Shown piece after piece: positions 31,069 to 39,764 of a stretch of DNA of 45,161 bases. The translations under genes and the position numbers were made by a program. Source of the DNA: Pseudoxanthomonas taiwanensis. Lineage in GTDB: Bacteria; Pseudomonadota; Gammaproteobacteria; Xanthomonadales; Xanthomonadaceae. The notes below the pieces were generated by a model. It was given only the letters and a program-made list of their open reading frames with translations, ran no database searches and was not told where the DNA came from. Location: NCBI RefSeq assembly GCF_010093135.1, contig NZ_PDWK01000022.1:1-45161 (forward strand), given 5' to 3'. Each line of letters opens with the position of its first letter. Position 1 is the stretch's first letter.

Positions 31069-32715
31069 ATGTCGGACACCCAAGCCAGCACGATTGCCCA
31101 GGCGGCCGAAGCCGTCGAACGTGACGTGATGGAATACGACGTCGTCACCGTGGGCGCCGGCCCGGCCGGCCTGGCCTTCGCCATCCGCCTCAAGCAGCTC
31201 AACCCGGACATCTCGGTCTGCGTGATCGAGAAGGCCAGCACGGTGGGCGCGCACATCCTCTCAGGCGCGGTGATCGAGCCCGGCCCGCTGGACGAGCTGC
31301 TGCCCGGCTGGCGCGACAACCCGCCGCCGATCTGCGTGCCGGCCACCGAGGACGAGTTCTGGTTCCTGACGAAGGACGGTGGCCGCAAGTTCCCGGTGGT
31401 GCCGCCGGGCATGCGCAACCACGGCAACTTCATCGTCTCCCTGGGCGCACTGTGCGCCTGGCTGGCGCCGCAGGCCGAGGCGCTGGGCGTGGAGATCTAC
31501 CCGGGCTTCGCCGCCGCCGAAACCCTGCACGCCGCGGACGGCACGGTGCTGGGCGTGCGCATCGGCGACATGGGCGTAGCCCGCGACGGCTCGCACAAGC
31601 CCGGCTACACGCCCGGCATCGACATCCGCGCCAAGGTCACGGTGCTGGCCGAGGGCGCGCGCGGCCACCTGACCAAGCGCCTGGTCAAGCGCTTCGCCCT
31701 GGACCGCGACTGCGATCCGCAGGCCTACTCCATCGGCATCAAGGAGCTGTGGCAGGTGCCGGCCGGACGCGTGAGCCCCGGCAGGATCGTGCACACCCTG
31801 GGCTGGCCGGCCGACAGCCGCACCTACGGCGGCAGCTTCCTCTACCACCTGGACGGCGACCGCGTCGCCCTGGGCTACGTCAGCGGCCTGGACTACCGCG
31901 ACCCGGAGTACAAGCCCTGGGAAGCCTTCCAGCAGTGGAAGAACCACCCGATGATCGCGCCGCTGCTGGAAGGCGGCAGCATCCTCTCGGCCGGCGCGCG
32001 CGCCATCGTCACCGGCGGCTGGCAGTCCCTGCCCAGAGTGGAGATGCCCGGCGCGCTGCTGATCGGCGACACCGCCGGCCTGCTCAACGTGCCCAAGATC
32101 AAGGGCACGCACCAGGCCATCCGCAGCGGCATGCTGGCCGCCGAGCACCTGGCCGGCAACGGCCTGGACCCGGCCGGCTTCGACGCCAGGCTGCGCGGCT
32201 CGGCGGTGGCCGCCGAGCTGAAGCAGGTGCGCAACATCAAGCCCGGCTTCAAGAAGGGTCTGTGGTTGGGCCTGGCCAACGCGGCCTGGGAGACCCTGGT
32301 GCGCGGCGCCTCGCCGTGGACGCTGAAGGTCACCCCGGACTGGTCCTCGCTGGACAGGATCGGCGAGCACGAGCAGCCCAGGCGCGACTACGTGGAGCGC
32401 AGGCTGCCGCCGCGCGACCGCCTGCAGGGCGTGTACTACGCCGCCACCGAGCACGACGAGGACCAGCCGGTGCACCTGAAGGTGCGCGACACCTCGATCT
32501 GCATCGAGCGCTGCACGGTCGAGTACGGCAACCCCTGCACCCGCTTCTGTCCGGCGGGGGTGTATGAGATCGTCGAGGACGCGGCCGGCCGCCGCCTGCA
32601 GATCAACGCCGCCAACTGCGTGCACTGCAAGACCTGCGACATCAAGGACCCGTACCAGATCATCGACTGGGTCACGCCCGAAGGCGGTTCAGGCCCGAAC
32701 TACCAGAACCTGTGA
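31069..32715 (+). CDS. Electron transfer flavoprotein-ubiquinone oxidoreductase
   Basis: 548 aa inner-membrane-associated flavo-iron-sulfur enzyme. It passes electrons from reduced ETF to ubiquinone during acyl-CoA and amino-acid oxidation. FAD site GAGPAG (29-34) with VIEKASTVGAHILSGAVIEP, central GYVSGLDYRDPEYKPWEAFQ and SPGRIVHTLGWP, the KIKGTHQAIRSGMLAAEHLA region, and a C-terminal 4Fe-4S domain with cysteines at 494, 517, 520 and 523 (FCPAGVYE; NCVHCKTCDIKDP). It ends GGSGPNYQNL, the usual terminus. Its electron donor is encoded by etfB-etfA 5 kb away. GAGAAT about 36 nt upstream is a possible -10. Confidence 0.96.
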   Translation: MSDTQASTIAQAAEAVERDVMEYDVVTVGAGPAGLAFAIRLKQLNPDISVCVIEKASTVGAHILSGAVIEPGPLDELLPGWRDNPPPICVPATEDEFWFLTKDGGRKFPVVPPGMRNHGNFIVSLGALCAWLAPQAEALGVEIYPGFAAAETLHAADGTVLGVRIGDMGVARDGSHKPGYTPGIDIRAKVTVLAEGARGHLTKRLVKRFALDRDCDPQAYSIGIKELWQVPAGRVSPGRIVHTLGWPADSRTYGGSFLYHLDGDRVALGYVSGLDYRDPEYKPWEAFQQWKNHPMIAPLLEGGSILSAGARAIVTGGWQSLPRVEMPGALLIGDTAGLLNVPKIKGTHQAIRSGMLAAEHLAGNGLDPAGFDARLRGSAVAAELKQVRNIKPGFKKGLWLGLANAAWETLVRGASPWTLKVTPDWSSLDRIGEHEQPRRDYVERRLPPRDRLQGVYYAATEHDEDQPVHLKVRDTSICIERCTVEYGNPCTRFCPAGVYEIVEDAAGRRLQINAANCVHCKTCDIKDPYQIIDWVTPEGGSGPNYQNL

Positions 32716-32783
32716 CCTTGACGCGGTAACGACCTCCGCCGTTTTTAGCATCGGCCCACCGCCCGCGACCGGGGAGGTGGGCC

Positions 32784-33658
32784 GTGGAGTTCAGGTTCCA
32801 GGACTGGAAAAGCCGGCAGGACCATCCCCGGCTGCGCGATGCCTGGCTGGCGACGCAGGAACTGGCCGCACGCAGGCTCGACGGGCGGGTGGCCGATTGC
32901 ATCCTGTGCGGGCGCCCCACCGTGCTGCGCCTGGCCGGCGCCACCGATCCACCGGACCTGCGCGAGCAGCTGGTCTGCACCCGCTGCGGTCTCAACACCC
33001 GCCTGCGCGCGGCACTGCACCTGCTGCGCGGGCAGCTGCGCGGCCGGGTGCCCGCGCCACGCCCCCCCCCCCGCCGTCGCTTCCGCGCCGGCTGCTGTCC
33101 CGCATCGGCCTGGGCCCGGATCCGCCCCGCCTGCGGGTCTACGTGACCGAGCAGGCCACGCCCGCCTTCGTGTGGATGCAGAAGCACCTCGGTGTGGACC
33201 TGGAGGGCGGCGAGTTCGAACCGGACCGTGCCCGCCGCTGGCAGCTCACCCTGCACCTGCACCGGCTGGGCGGCCGGGGCCGGGTGGCCTACCGCGACCT
33301 CACCGCGCTGGATTTCCCCGATGCCTCGCTGGACGCGGTGGCCAGCTTCGAGGTGATCCGCCAACTGGCCCGGGTGCTGAAACCGGGCGGAGCCTGCGTG
33401 GCCACCTTCCCCTTCAACGACCGGCCGGACACGCTGGTGCGTGCCCGGCACAGTCCCGACGGCACGGTCGAACACCTCGAGCCGCCCGAGTACCACGGCG
33501 ACCCGCTGGGCGGCGGCATCCTCTGCTACCACCACTTCGGCTGGGACGTGCTGGACCGCTTCCGCGAAGCCGGCTTCGCCCATGCGGCCATGGTCATGCC
33601 CTGGTCGCTGGAGCGCGCACTGCCCTACGGGATGTGGACGCTGCTGGCGCTCCGCTGA
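32784..33658 (+). pseudogene. SAM-dependent methyltransferase-like gene, frameshifted at a C11 run
   Basis: GTG start with GGGGAGG upstream. The first frame encodes about 95 residues with two CxxC pairs (Cys39/42 and 65/68: CILCG, CTRCG), a likely zinc ribbon, then a Pro-rich linker. At the C11 run 33062-33072 the reading frame is lost. The -1 frame continues with a methyltransferase-like domain (YRDLTALDFPDASLDAVASF, RVLKPGGACVATFPF, and FREAGFAHAAMV at the end), so a 12-C (or 9-C) run would give one protein of about 291 aa. The methyltransferase part itself lacks the usual LEH-V-x-D segment between SFEV and RQLARVLKPGG. Alternatives: phase variation, slippage, or a sequencing error in the run. 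Confidence 0.65.
33062..33072 (+). repeat. C11 homopolymer inside the methyltransferase-like gene
   Basis: Eleven consecutive C residues separate the two reading frames of the gene. It is the longest homopolymer I noticed in the window and a likely slippage site. Confidence 0.85.
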
Positions 33659-33670
33659 GCGCCGGCCGCC

Positions 33671-34299
<629 letters not shown>

Positions 34300-34300
<1 letters not shown>

Positions 34301-35010
34301 TACTTCGCTCCTCGCACGGTGCGCTGCTCGATGCGCTTCTCGGGGTTGGGGTTGACCACGATGCGGTCCACGTAGATGCCGGGCAGGTGGACGTGGTCCG
34401 GGTCGATCTCGCCGATCTCCACCAGCTGTTCCACCTCGGCCACGCAGACCTTGCCGGCCATGGCGCAGGCCGGGTTGAAGTTGCGCGCGGTCTTGCGGAA
34501 CACCAGATTGCCGGCCTTGTCGGCCTTCCACGCCTTGACCAGGGAGACGTCGGCCTTGAGCGCGGTCTCCAGCACGTACCAGTGGCCGTCGTCGAACTGC
34601 CGGGTCTCCTTGCCCTCGGCCACCACCGTGCCGTAGCCGGTGCGGGTGTAGAAGGCCGGGATGCCGGCGCCGCCGGCACGCAGGCGCTCGGCCAGGGTGC
34701 CCTGCGGGTTGAACTCCAGCTCCAGCTCGCCGGAGAGGAACTGGCGCTCGAATTCCTTGTTCTCGCCCACGTAGGACGAAATCATCTTGCGGATCTGCCG
34801 CGTCTCCAGCAGCAGGCCGAGGCCGAAGCCGTCCACGCCGGCGTTGTTGGAGATCACGGTCAGCCCCTTGACCCCCGAATCGCGCAGCGCGGCGATCAGG
34901 GCCTCGGGGATGCCGCACAGACCGAACCCGCCCACCGCCAGGGTCTGCCCGTCGGCGACCAGGTCGGCCAGCGCGGTTCTGGCGTCCGGATAGAGTTTGG
35001 AAACGGCCAT
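34300..35010 (-). CDS. 3-oxoacid CoA-transferase subunit A
   Basis: 236 aa. CoA-binding region [17 protein letters not shown] (about 26-42), then [16 protein letters not shown] and the family string [20 protein letters not shown] near 112-131. The end ([13 protein letters not shown]) is typical of AtoD/ScoA/LpsI-type subunits. A GAGGG ribosome site precedes the ATG, and TAGAAT (35038-35043 read in reverse) is a possible -10 about 30 nt upstream. Together with ETF and ETF-QO it fits ketone-body or acyl-CoA breakdown; the exact 3-oxoacid cannot be named. Confidence 0.94.
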
Positions 35011-35116
35011 GGTGCCCTCGCTGGAAAACCTCCCGCGATTCTAGCCACAGCCCCGGACCTGGCCACATGTACCTTCGGGCAGGTGCACGCGCGCGCCGGC
35101 GCGGGCAGGGCGCCGG

Positions 35117-35482
35117 TCAGCGGCGGCAGGGCTCGCTGGCCAGGGTGCGCCGCGCCAGCACCCGGCCATCCAGGGCCTTGAGGGTCACGGTGTACCCGTC
35201 GTGGGCCCATTTTCCCGCCTCGGCGCTGCCGCGCTTGCCGCCCTGCACCCACAACTTGGGGGGGCGGCCCAGGTTGTTCACCTCCAGTCTCACGCCACCC
35301 TCGCCGCGCAGCGCCGTGGCGTCCCACCGCACCCGGGTCACGGTCGGCGTCTCGCAGGCCCGGACCTGTTCCGGCTCCAGCTCCAGCCGCACCGGTGCCG
35401 GATCCATCTGCAGGCGGGCGGCCACGCCCGCCGCCACCACCAGGGCCACCACCCCCACTCCCGCACGCCAGGCCACTTTCAT
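35117..35482 (-). CDS. Small exported two-cysteine protein, family copy A
   Basis: 121 aa of unknown function. An N-terminal hydrophobic signal or anchor (about 8-22, VGVVALVVAAGVAA) is followed by a beta-rich domain with two cysteines, C43 and C119, that could pair. It shares a pattern with the products at 39367-39764 and 44673-45113: C-x(7-9)-V-x-W-D, then LEVNN-x-G, a G-x-A-x-x-G-x-W-x-x-x-G-(Y/F/T) segment, and (D/N)G-x-x-LA before the last Cys. Its start overlaps the stop of the sulfatase-fold gene upstream (ATGA 35479-35482), so the two are made together. A C7 run lies inside (35258-35264 as G7). Confidence 0.75.
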   Translation of the reverse strand: MKVAWRAGVGVVALVVAAGVAARLQMDPAPVRLELEPEQVRACETPTVTRVRWDATALRGEGGVRLEVNNLGRPPKLWVQGGKRGSAEAGKWAHDGYTVTLKALDGRVLARRTLASEPCRR

Positions 35483-37296
35483 CGCAGGAACTCCTCGAAG
35501 CGCCCCTGGAACCGGGCCACCGCCGCCGCCTCCACGCCGCGCCGCAGCAGGCGGGCCTCCTCCGAGCCCGGCGGCAGCGCCGCCAGGCGGCGGCCGGCCA
35601 CGCGGACCAGGTCGTAGTAGGGATCACCGCCGATGCCGGCCACCTCGAGGGCTTCCGCCGCCAGCTCCCAGGCGTGCAGCCTGCGCCCGGCGGCCCGCCG
35701 CCCCGCGTCCCCGACGATCAGCCAGGGGACGGTCTGCTCCTGCGCCCTGCGGCCGTCGACGAAGGACAGCGCCTCGTAGGCCTCGGGCAGGGCCGGCAGG
35801 TGGTCGCCGAAGAACACCACCACGAACGGCCTGCCGCGGGCCCGCAGGCCGTCGAGCAGGCGCACCAGCTCCCGGTCGGCATTGGCGAGGTGGTAGAGAT
35901 AGTTGCGCAGGCCGGCCGCGGCGCCGTCCGGCAACCCCTCGGGCAGGCGGATCGCCGCGCGGGCGGCCTCGTCCAGCACCGGTGCGCGGCTGTCGTACGG
36001 GCCGTGGTTCTCCATGCTCACCGCCACCACCAGCAGCGGACGGTCGGCGCGCTCCAGCTCGCGCAGGACCAGGTCGGTCATGGAGGCGTCCGAGTACCAG
36101 CCGCCGTCCTTCTTCCCGCCTTCACGGAACGCGCGTTCGGTGAGGAAGCGGTCGATGCCCATGGACTTGTAGGTGTCGGTGCGGTTCCAGAACGCGCCCG
36201 AATTGGCGTGGATGGCCACCGTGGCGTAGCCGCGCCCGCGCAGCAGCAGCGGCAGGCCGGGCATCCGTCGTGCCGACATGTCCGCGTAGGGATAGATCAC
36301 CGAGGGGAACGCGCTGACCGGCATCCCGGTCAGCACCTCGAACTCGGTCCGCACGGTGCCGCCGCCGTAGGTGGGCACCACCATTTCGCCTCCGGCGCCC
36401 TGCCGGATCAGCGCGCGTGCGCCGGGGATCACGTCGCCCAGCGCCTCCATGCCGGACAGGATGTGCGGGTCCATGAACGACTCGCTCAGGACCACGACGA
36501 TGTCCGGCAGCTCCCCGCTGGCGGGCGCCGCCGCGCCGCCGGCGCGTTCGGCGGCGGTGGCGGCCAGCACCGCCCGCAGCGCCTCCTCGTCCAGCTTGTA
36601 CACGGTGTTGGCGACTTCCAGGTGCTTGTACACCAGGCTGCTCATGAGCCCGGCGCGCAGCACCGCGGGTTCCGGGCCGAGGGCCGACGGGCGCACGTGC
36701 TCGCGCGTGTACACCGCGGTCCACGGCCACGTGGCCAGGGACTGGGACAGGGCCAGCGCGAGCCCGGCGGCCAGCACCGTGACGCTGGCCGCCCCGGCCC
36801 TGCGCGGGACCGGGGACTCGATCCGGAACGCGGCCACCACCGCAACCAGGCCGGCGACGCAGGCCAGCGCGAACGCCCGCGCATCCTCAAGGTAGGAGCC
36901 CAGGACCTCCAGGCTGGCGCGGTTGAAGCTGGTGAGGAAGTAGAAGTCCTGCAGGATCAGCGGCGTGCCCAGCACCTGCTGCTTGACCATGCTGGCCTGG
37001 CAGGCCGCCGCCTGCAGCAGCAGGACCAGCAGCAGCGAGGAGAACAGCCGCCGGGTCAGGCCCCACAGCAGCAGCACCCAGGGCAGTGCCACGGCGGCAT
37101 TGAGGCCGACGTTGGCCAGGGTGCGGTAGGCACCGGGGGCCACGCCCAGGGCCCGCCGGTCCAGGCCCCAGAGCAGCAGCGCGTACAGCACCACGCACAG
37201 CAGTGCGCCTGCGGCCCAGGCCAGGCGCGGCCACCACGCGCGCCTGCCGGCACCCGGCTGCGGGACGGACACCGCGGACGGAGTTGCTGCGTTCAT
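35479..37296 (-). CDS. LtaS/OpgB-like membrane phosphoglycerol-type transferase (sulfatase fold), copy A
   Basis: 605 aa inner-membrane enzyme with about five N-terminal helices (to about residue 200) and a periplasmic alkaline-phosphatase/sulfatase-fold domain. Catalytic features: VVVLSESFMD (metal-binding Glu), TYGGGTVRTEFEVLTGMP with the expected nucleophile Thr314, AIHANSGAFWNRTDTYKSMG, VSMENHGPYD and FFGDHLPALPE (metal-binding Asp/His). LtaS and OpgB move phosphoglycerol from phosphatidylglycerol onto a polymer; the Gram-negative relatives decorate periplasmic or surface glycans. The true substrate is unknown. ATG 37296 begins a soluble Thr/Ser/Pro leader before the first helix. A close paralog lies at 39761-41581. 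Confidence 0.88.
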   Translation of the reverse strand: MNAATPSAVSVPQPGAGRRAWWPRLAWAAGALLCVVLYALLLWGLDRRALGVAPGAYRTLANVGLNAAVALPWVLLLWGLTRRLFSSLLLVLLLQAAACQASMVKQQVLGTPLILQDFYFLTSFNRASLEVLGSYLEDARAFALACVAGLVAVVAAFRIESPVPRRAGAASVTVLAAGLALALSQSLATWPWTAVYTREHVRPSALGPEPAVLRAGLMSSLVYKHLEVANTVYKLDEEALRAVLAATAAERAGGAAAPASGELPDIVVVLSESFMDPHILSGMEALGDVIPGARALIRQGAGGEMVVPTYGGGTVRTEFEVLTGMPVSAFPSVIYPYADMSARRMPGLPLLLRGRGYATVAIHANSGAFWNRTDTYKSMGIDRFLTERAFREGGKKDGGWYSDASMTDLVLRELERADRPLLVVAVSMENHGPYDSRAPVLDEAARAAIRLPEGLPDGAAAGLRNYLYHLANADRELVRLLDGLRARGRPFVVVFFGDHLPALPEAYEALSFVDGRRAQEQTVPWLIVGDAGRRAAGRRLHAWELAAEALEVAGIGGDPYYDLVRVAGRRLAALPPGSEEARLLRRGVEAAAVARFQGRFEEFLR

Positions 37297-37583
37297 GCGA
37301 TCCGAACCTCCCTGTCGATCCCGGGGCACGTCCGTCCCCGTGTGGGCACGGCGCCGGGACGCGCCTGGCGTGCACCGCGCTCCCGCAGGATCGCGCCGCC
37401 GGCGCGCAGCCCGACATGCGACAGGCGGACGAAACGTACGGAGTGGGCAGGCCTGCGCCGCCCGCGGCAGGCCGTGGCGGCGGCCGGGTCGCGCCTGCCC
37501 CCGGCGGGCCGGTAGAATCGCGGTCCGGCAGCGGCCGCCGTCGCGGACGCGCCGCCCGAACATCCCCGAGGAATCCCCGCACG
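37297..37583. promoter_or_regulatory. Divergent control region between the sulfatase-fold gene and etfB
   Basis: 287 bp without a supported gene. TAGAAT (37513-37518), followed by CGCGG, is the best -10 candidate for etfBA, about 65 nt before the ATG; the same TAGAATCGCGG occurs in front of the CoA-transferase genes. GAGG precedes the etfB ATG by about 12 nt. The left half contains GC-rich DNA with no site I recognise. Confidence 0.4.
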
Positions 37584-38330
37584 ATGAAGATCCTGGTCGC
37601 CTACAAGCGGGTGGTGGACTACAACGTCCGCATCCAGGTCAAGCCGGATGGCTCCGGCGTGGTCACCGAGGGCGTGAAGCTCTCGCCCAACCCGTTCGAC
37701 GAGATCGCCCTGGAGGAGGCCCTGCGCCTGCGCGACAAGGGCATCGCCACCGAGGTCGTGGTGGCCACCATCGCGCCGGCGGATGCCCAGGCGCACCTGC
37801 GCAACGGCCTGGCGATGGGCGCCAACCGCGCCATCCACGTGGTGACCGACCAGCCGGTGCAGCCGCTGGCCGCGGCGCGCACCCTGCTGAAGCTGGTGGA
37901 GAAGGAGCAGCCGGACCTGGTGATCCTGGGCAAGCAGGCGATCGACGACGACGCCAACCAGACCGGCCAGATGCTGGCCACGCTGTGGGGCCGGCCGCAG
38001 GCCACCTTCGCCAGCAAGCTGGAGGTCGCCGACGGCAAGGCCACCGTCACCCGCGAGGTGGACGCCGGCCTGGAGACCCTGGAGGTCGAATTGCCGGCGG
38101 TGGTCACCACCGACCTGCGCCTGAACGAGCCGCGCTTCATCAAGCTGCCGGACATCATGAAGGCCAAGAGCAAGCCGCTGGAGACCATCGCCCTGGCCGA
38201 CCTGGGCGTGGACGCCGGCCCCGAGCTCAAGACCCTGGCCTACGCGCCGCCACCCAAGCGCAGCAAGGGCATCATGGTCAAGGACGCGGCCGAACTGGTC
38301 GCCACGCTCCGGCAGCGGGGCCTGCTGTGA
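37584..38330 (+). CDS. etfB: Electron transfer flavoprotein subunit beta
   Basis: 248 aa. ETF collects electrons from acyl-CoA dehydrogenases and passes them to ETF-QO (31069-32715). It shows VAYKRVVDYNVRIQVKPDGS, NPFDEIALEEALRLRDKG, the AMP-binding/ETF signature LVILGKQAIDDDANQTGQML and LPAVVTTDLRLNEPRFIKLP. Normal length. It is followed by etfA after a 75-bp spacer with a hairpin. Confidence 0.97.
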   Translation: MKILVAYKRVVDYNVRIQVKPDGSGVVTEGVKLSPNPFDEIALEEALRLRDKGIATEVVVATIAPADAQAHLRNGLAMGANRAIHVVTDQPVQPLAAARTLLKLVEKEQPDLVILGKQAIDDDANQTGQMLATLWGRPQATFASKLEVADGKATVTREVDAGLETLEVELPAVVTTDLRLNEPRFIKLPDIMKAKSKPLETIALADLGVDAGPELKTLAYAPPPKRSKGIMVKDAAELVATLRQRGLL

Positions 38331-38372
38331 GCGGGCCGGTGCCCGCTTCCGCCCTGCCCACGCATTCCTGAC

Positions 38373-38390
38373 GGCGGGCCCAGGCCCGCC
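38373..38390 (+). other. Hairpin between etfB and etfA
   Basis: GGCGGGCC / GGCCCGCC is a perfect 8-bp inverted repeat around CA, in the spacer and just before the etfA ribosome site (GAGAGG). No T-run follows. It may influence mRNA stability or the etfB:etfA ratio. Confidence 0.45.
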
Positions 38391-38405
38391 CCACGAGAGG
38401 TTCCC

Positions 38406-39344
38406 ATGTCCAAAGTCCTCGTCGTCGCCGAACACCTGGACGGCAAGCTCAACCCCTCCACCGCGCGCACCGTCAGCGCGGCCCAGGCCCTGAATCCGGA
38501 GGCCATCGACGTGGTCGTGCTGGCCGCCGATCCGGCCGCGGTGGCCGCCGAGGCCGCGCAGATCGCCGGCGTGGCGCGCGTGCTGGCCGTGGCCAACCCG
38601 GCCAATGCCCACGCCGTGGCCCAGGTGCTGGGCCCGCAGATCGCCCGGCTGGCCGCCGGCTACACCCACGTGTTCGGCCCGTCCACCACCTACGGCAAGG
38701 ACCTGATGCCGGTGGTGGCCGCGCTGCTGGGCGTCAACCAGGTCTCCGACCTGATGGCCGTGGAAGGCGAATACACCTTCAAGCGCCCGATCTACGCCGG
38801 CAACGCCATCATCACCGTCGAGGCGCCGGCCGGACAGAAGGTGGTGGCCACCGTGCGCACCGCGTCCTGGTCCGAGGCCGCGCGCGGCGGCAATGCCGCC
38901 ATCGAGGCCGTGGAGGTGCAGGCCACGCTGCCGGCCCACACCCGCTTCGTCGGCCTGGCCGCCGGCGCCTCCGACCGCCCGGACCTGCAGAGTGCGCGCC
39001 GCGTGGTCTCCGGCGGCCGCGGCGTCGGCTCGGAGGAGAACTTCCGCCTGATCTACAGCCTGGCCGACAAGATCGGCGCGGCGGTGGGCGCTTCCCGCGC
39101 CGCGGTGGACGCCGGCTACTGCCCCAACGAGATGCAGGTGGGCCAGACCGGCAAGATCATCGCCCCGGAGCTGTACATCGCCGTGGGCATCTCCGGCGCG
39201 ATCCAGCACCTGACCGGCATCAAGGACGCCGGCACCATCGTGGCGATCAACAAGGATCCGGAGGCGCCGATCTTCGAGGTCGCCGACATCGGCCTGGTGG
39301 GCGACCTGTTCACCATCCTGCCGGAGCTGGAAGCGGCGCTCTGA
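38406..39344 (+). CDS. etfA: Electron transfer flavoprotein subunit alpha
   Basis: 312 aa FAD-binding subunit. The C-terminal FAD domain is complete: [80 protein letters not shown] and [19 protein letters not shown]. In Xanthomonas, etfA marks one border of the variable LPS gene cluster; here a run of surface-glycan genes begins 22 bp past its stop, on the other strand. No terminator is visible between them. Confidence 0.97.
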   Translation: MSKVLVVAEHLDGKLNPSTARTVSAAQALNPEAIDVVVLAADPAAVAAEAAQIAGVARVLAVANPANAHAVAQVLGPQIARLAAGYTHVFGPSTTYGKDLMPVVAALLGVNQVSDLMAVEGEYTFKRPIYAGNAIITVEAPAGQKVVATVRTASWSEAARGGNAAIEAVEVQATLPAHTRFVGLAAGASDRPDLQSARRVVSGGRGVGSEENFRLIYSLADKIGAAVGASRAAVDAGYCPNEMQVGQTGKIIAPELYIAVGISGAIQHLTGIKDAGTIVAINKDPEAPIFEVADIGLVGDLFTILPELEAAL

Positions 39345-39366
39345 ACCACGCGCCCGCGTGCGCCCG

Positions 39367-39764
39367 TCAGATCTTCGTCGGGGTCGGGCGCATCGCGGTC
39401 TGTTTCGGGCTGCAGGGCGTGGCTTCCATCGTCCTGCGCGCCAGCACCACGCCGTTCATCGAGCGCACGGTGATGGTGAAGCCGTCATGGGCCCAGCCGC
39501 CGGTCTCGGCCTCGCCACGAGAGTCGGTCTTCGGCATCCACGCCTTGGGGCGCTCGCCGACGTTGTTGACCTCGATCCGCGCGTACTTCAGGCCCAGGCC
39601 GGACACGTCCCAGCGCACCTGCAGGCGGCTGGCGTGTCGCACCCGCTCACGACCTGCGGGGTGATCTCCAGTTCGGCGCCACGGTAATTGCAGCCGCCCC
39701 CCAGCAGCAGGACCGCCGGCGTAGCCCCCAGTGCCAGCGCACGGAGTGGGGTGAACGGCCTCAC
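39367..39764 (-). pseudogene. Small exported two-cysteine protein, family copy B, frameshifted
   Basis: It starts at a GTG that overlaps the sulfatase-fold stop (GTGA 39761-39764). The first frame gives about 42 residues: MRPFTPLRALALG, a hydrophobic segment ending LLLGGGC (possible lipobox, Cys25), then GAELEITPQVVSGCDTPA. Near 39640-39655 the matching sequence moves to another frame: [53 protein letters not shown]. One added base would give about 132 aa. Copies A and C are intact, so this is a recent lesion or a sequencing error. Family features are as described for copy A. Confidence 0.65.

Noticed and set aside
36122-36730. Minus-strand frame inside the copy-A transferase gene
   Set aside because: It lies in another frame of a gene with complete LtaS-like motifs and has Arg/Gly-rich composition.
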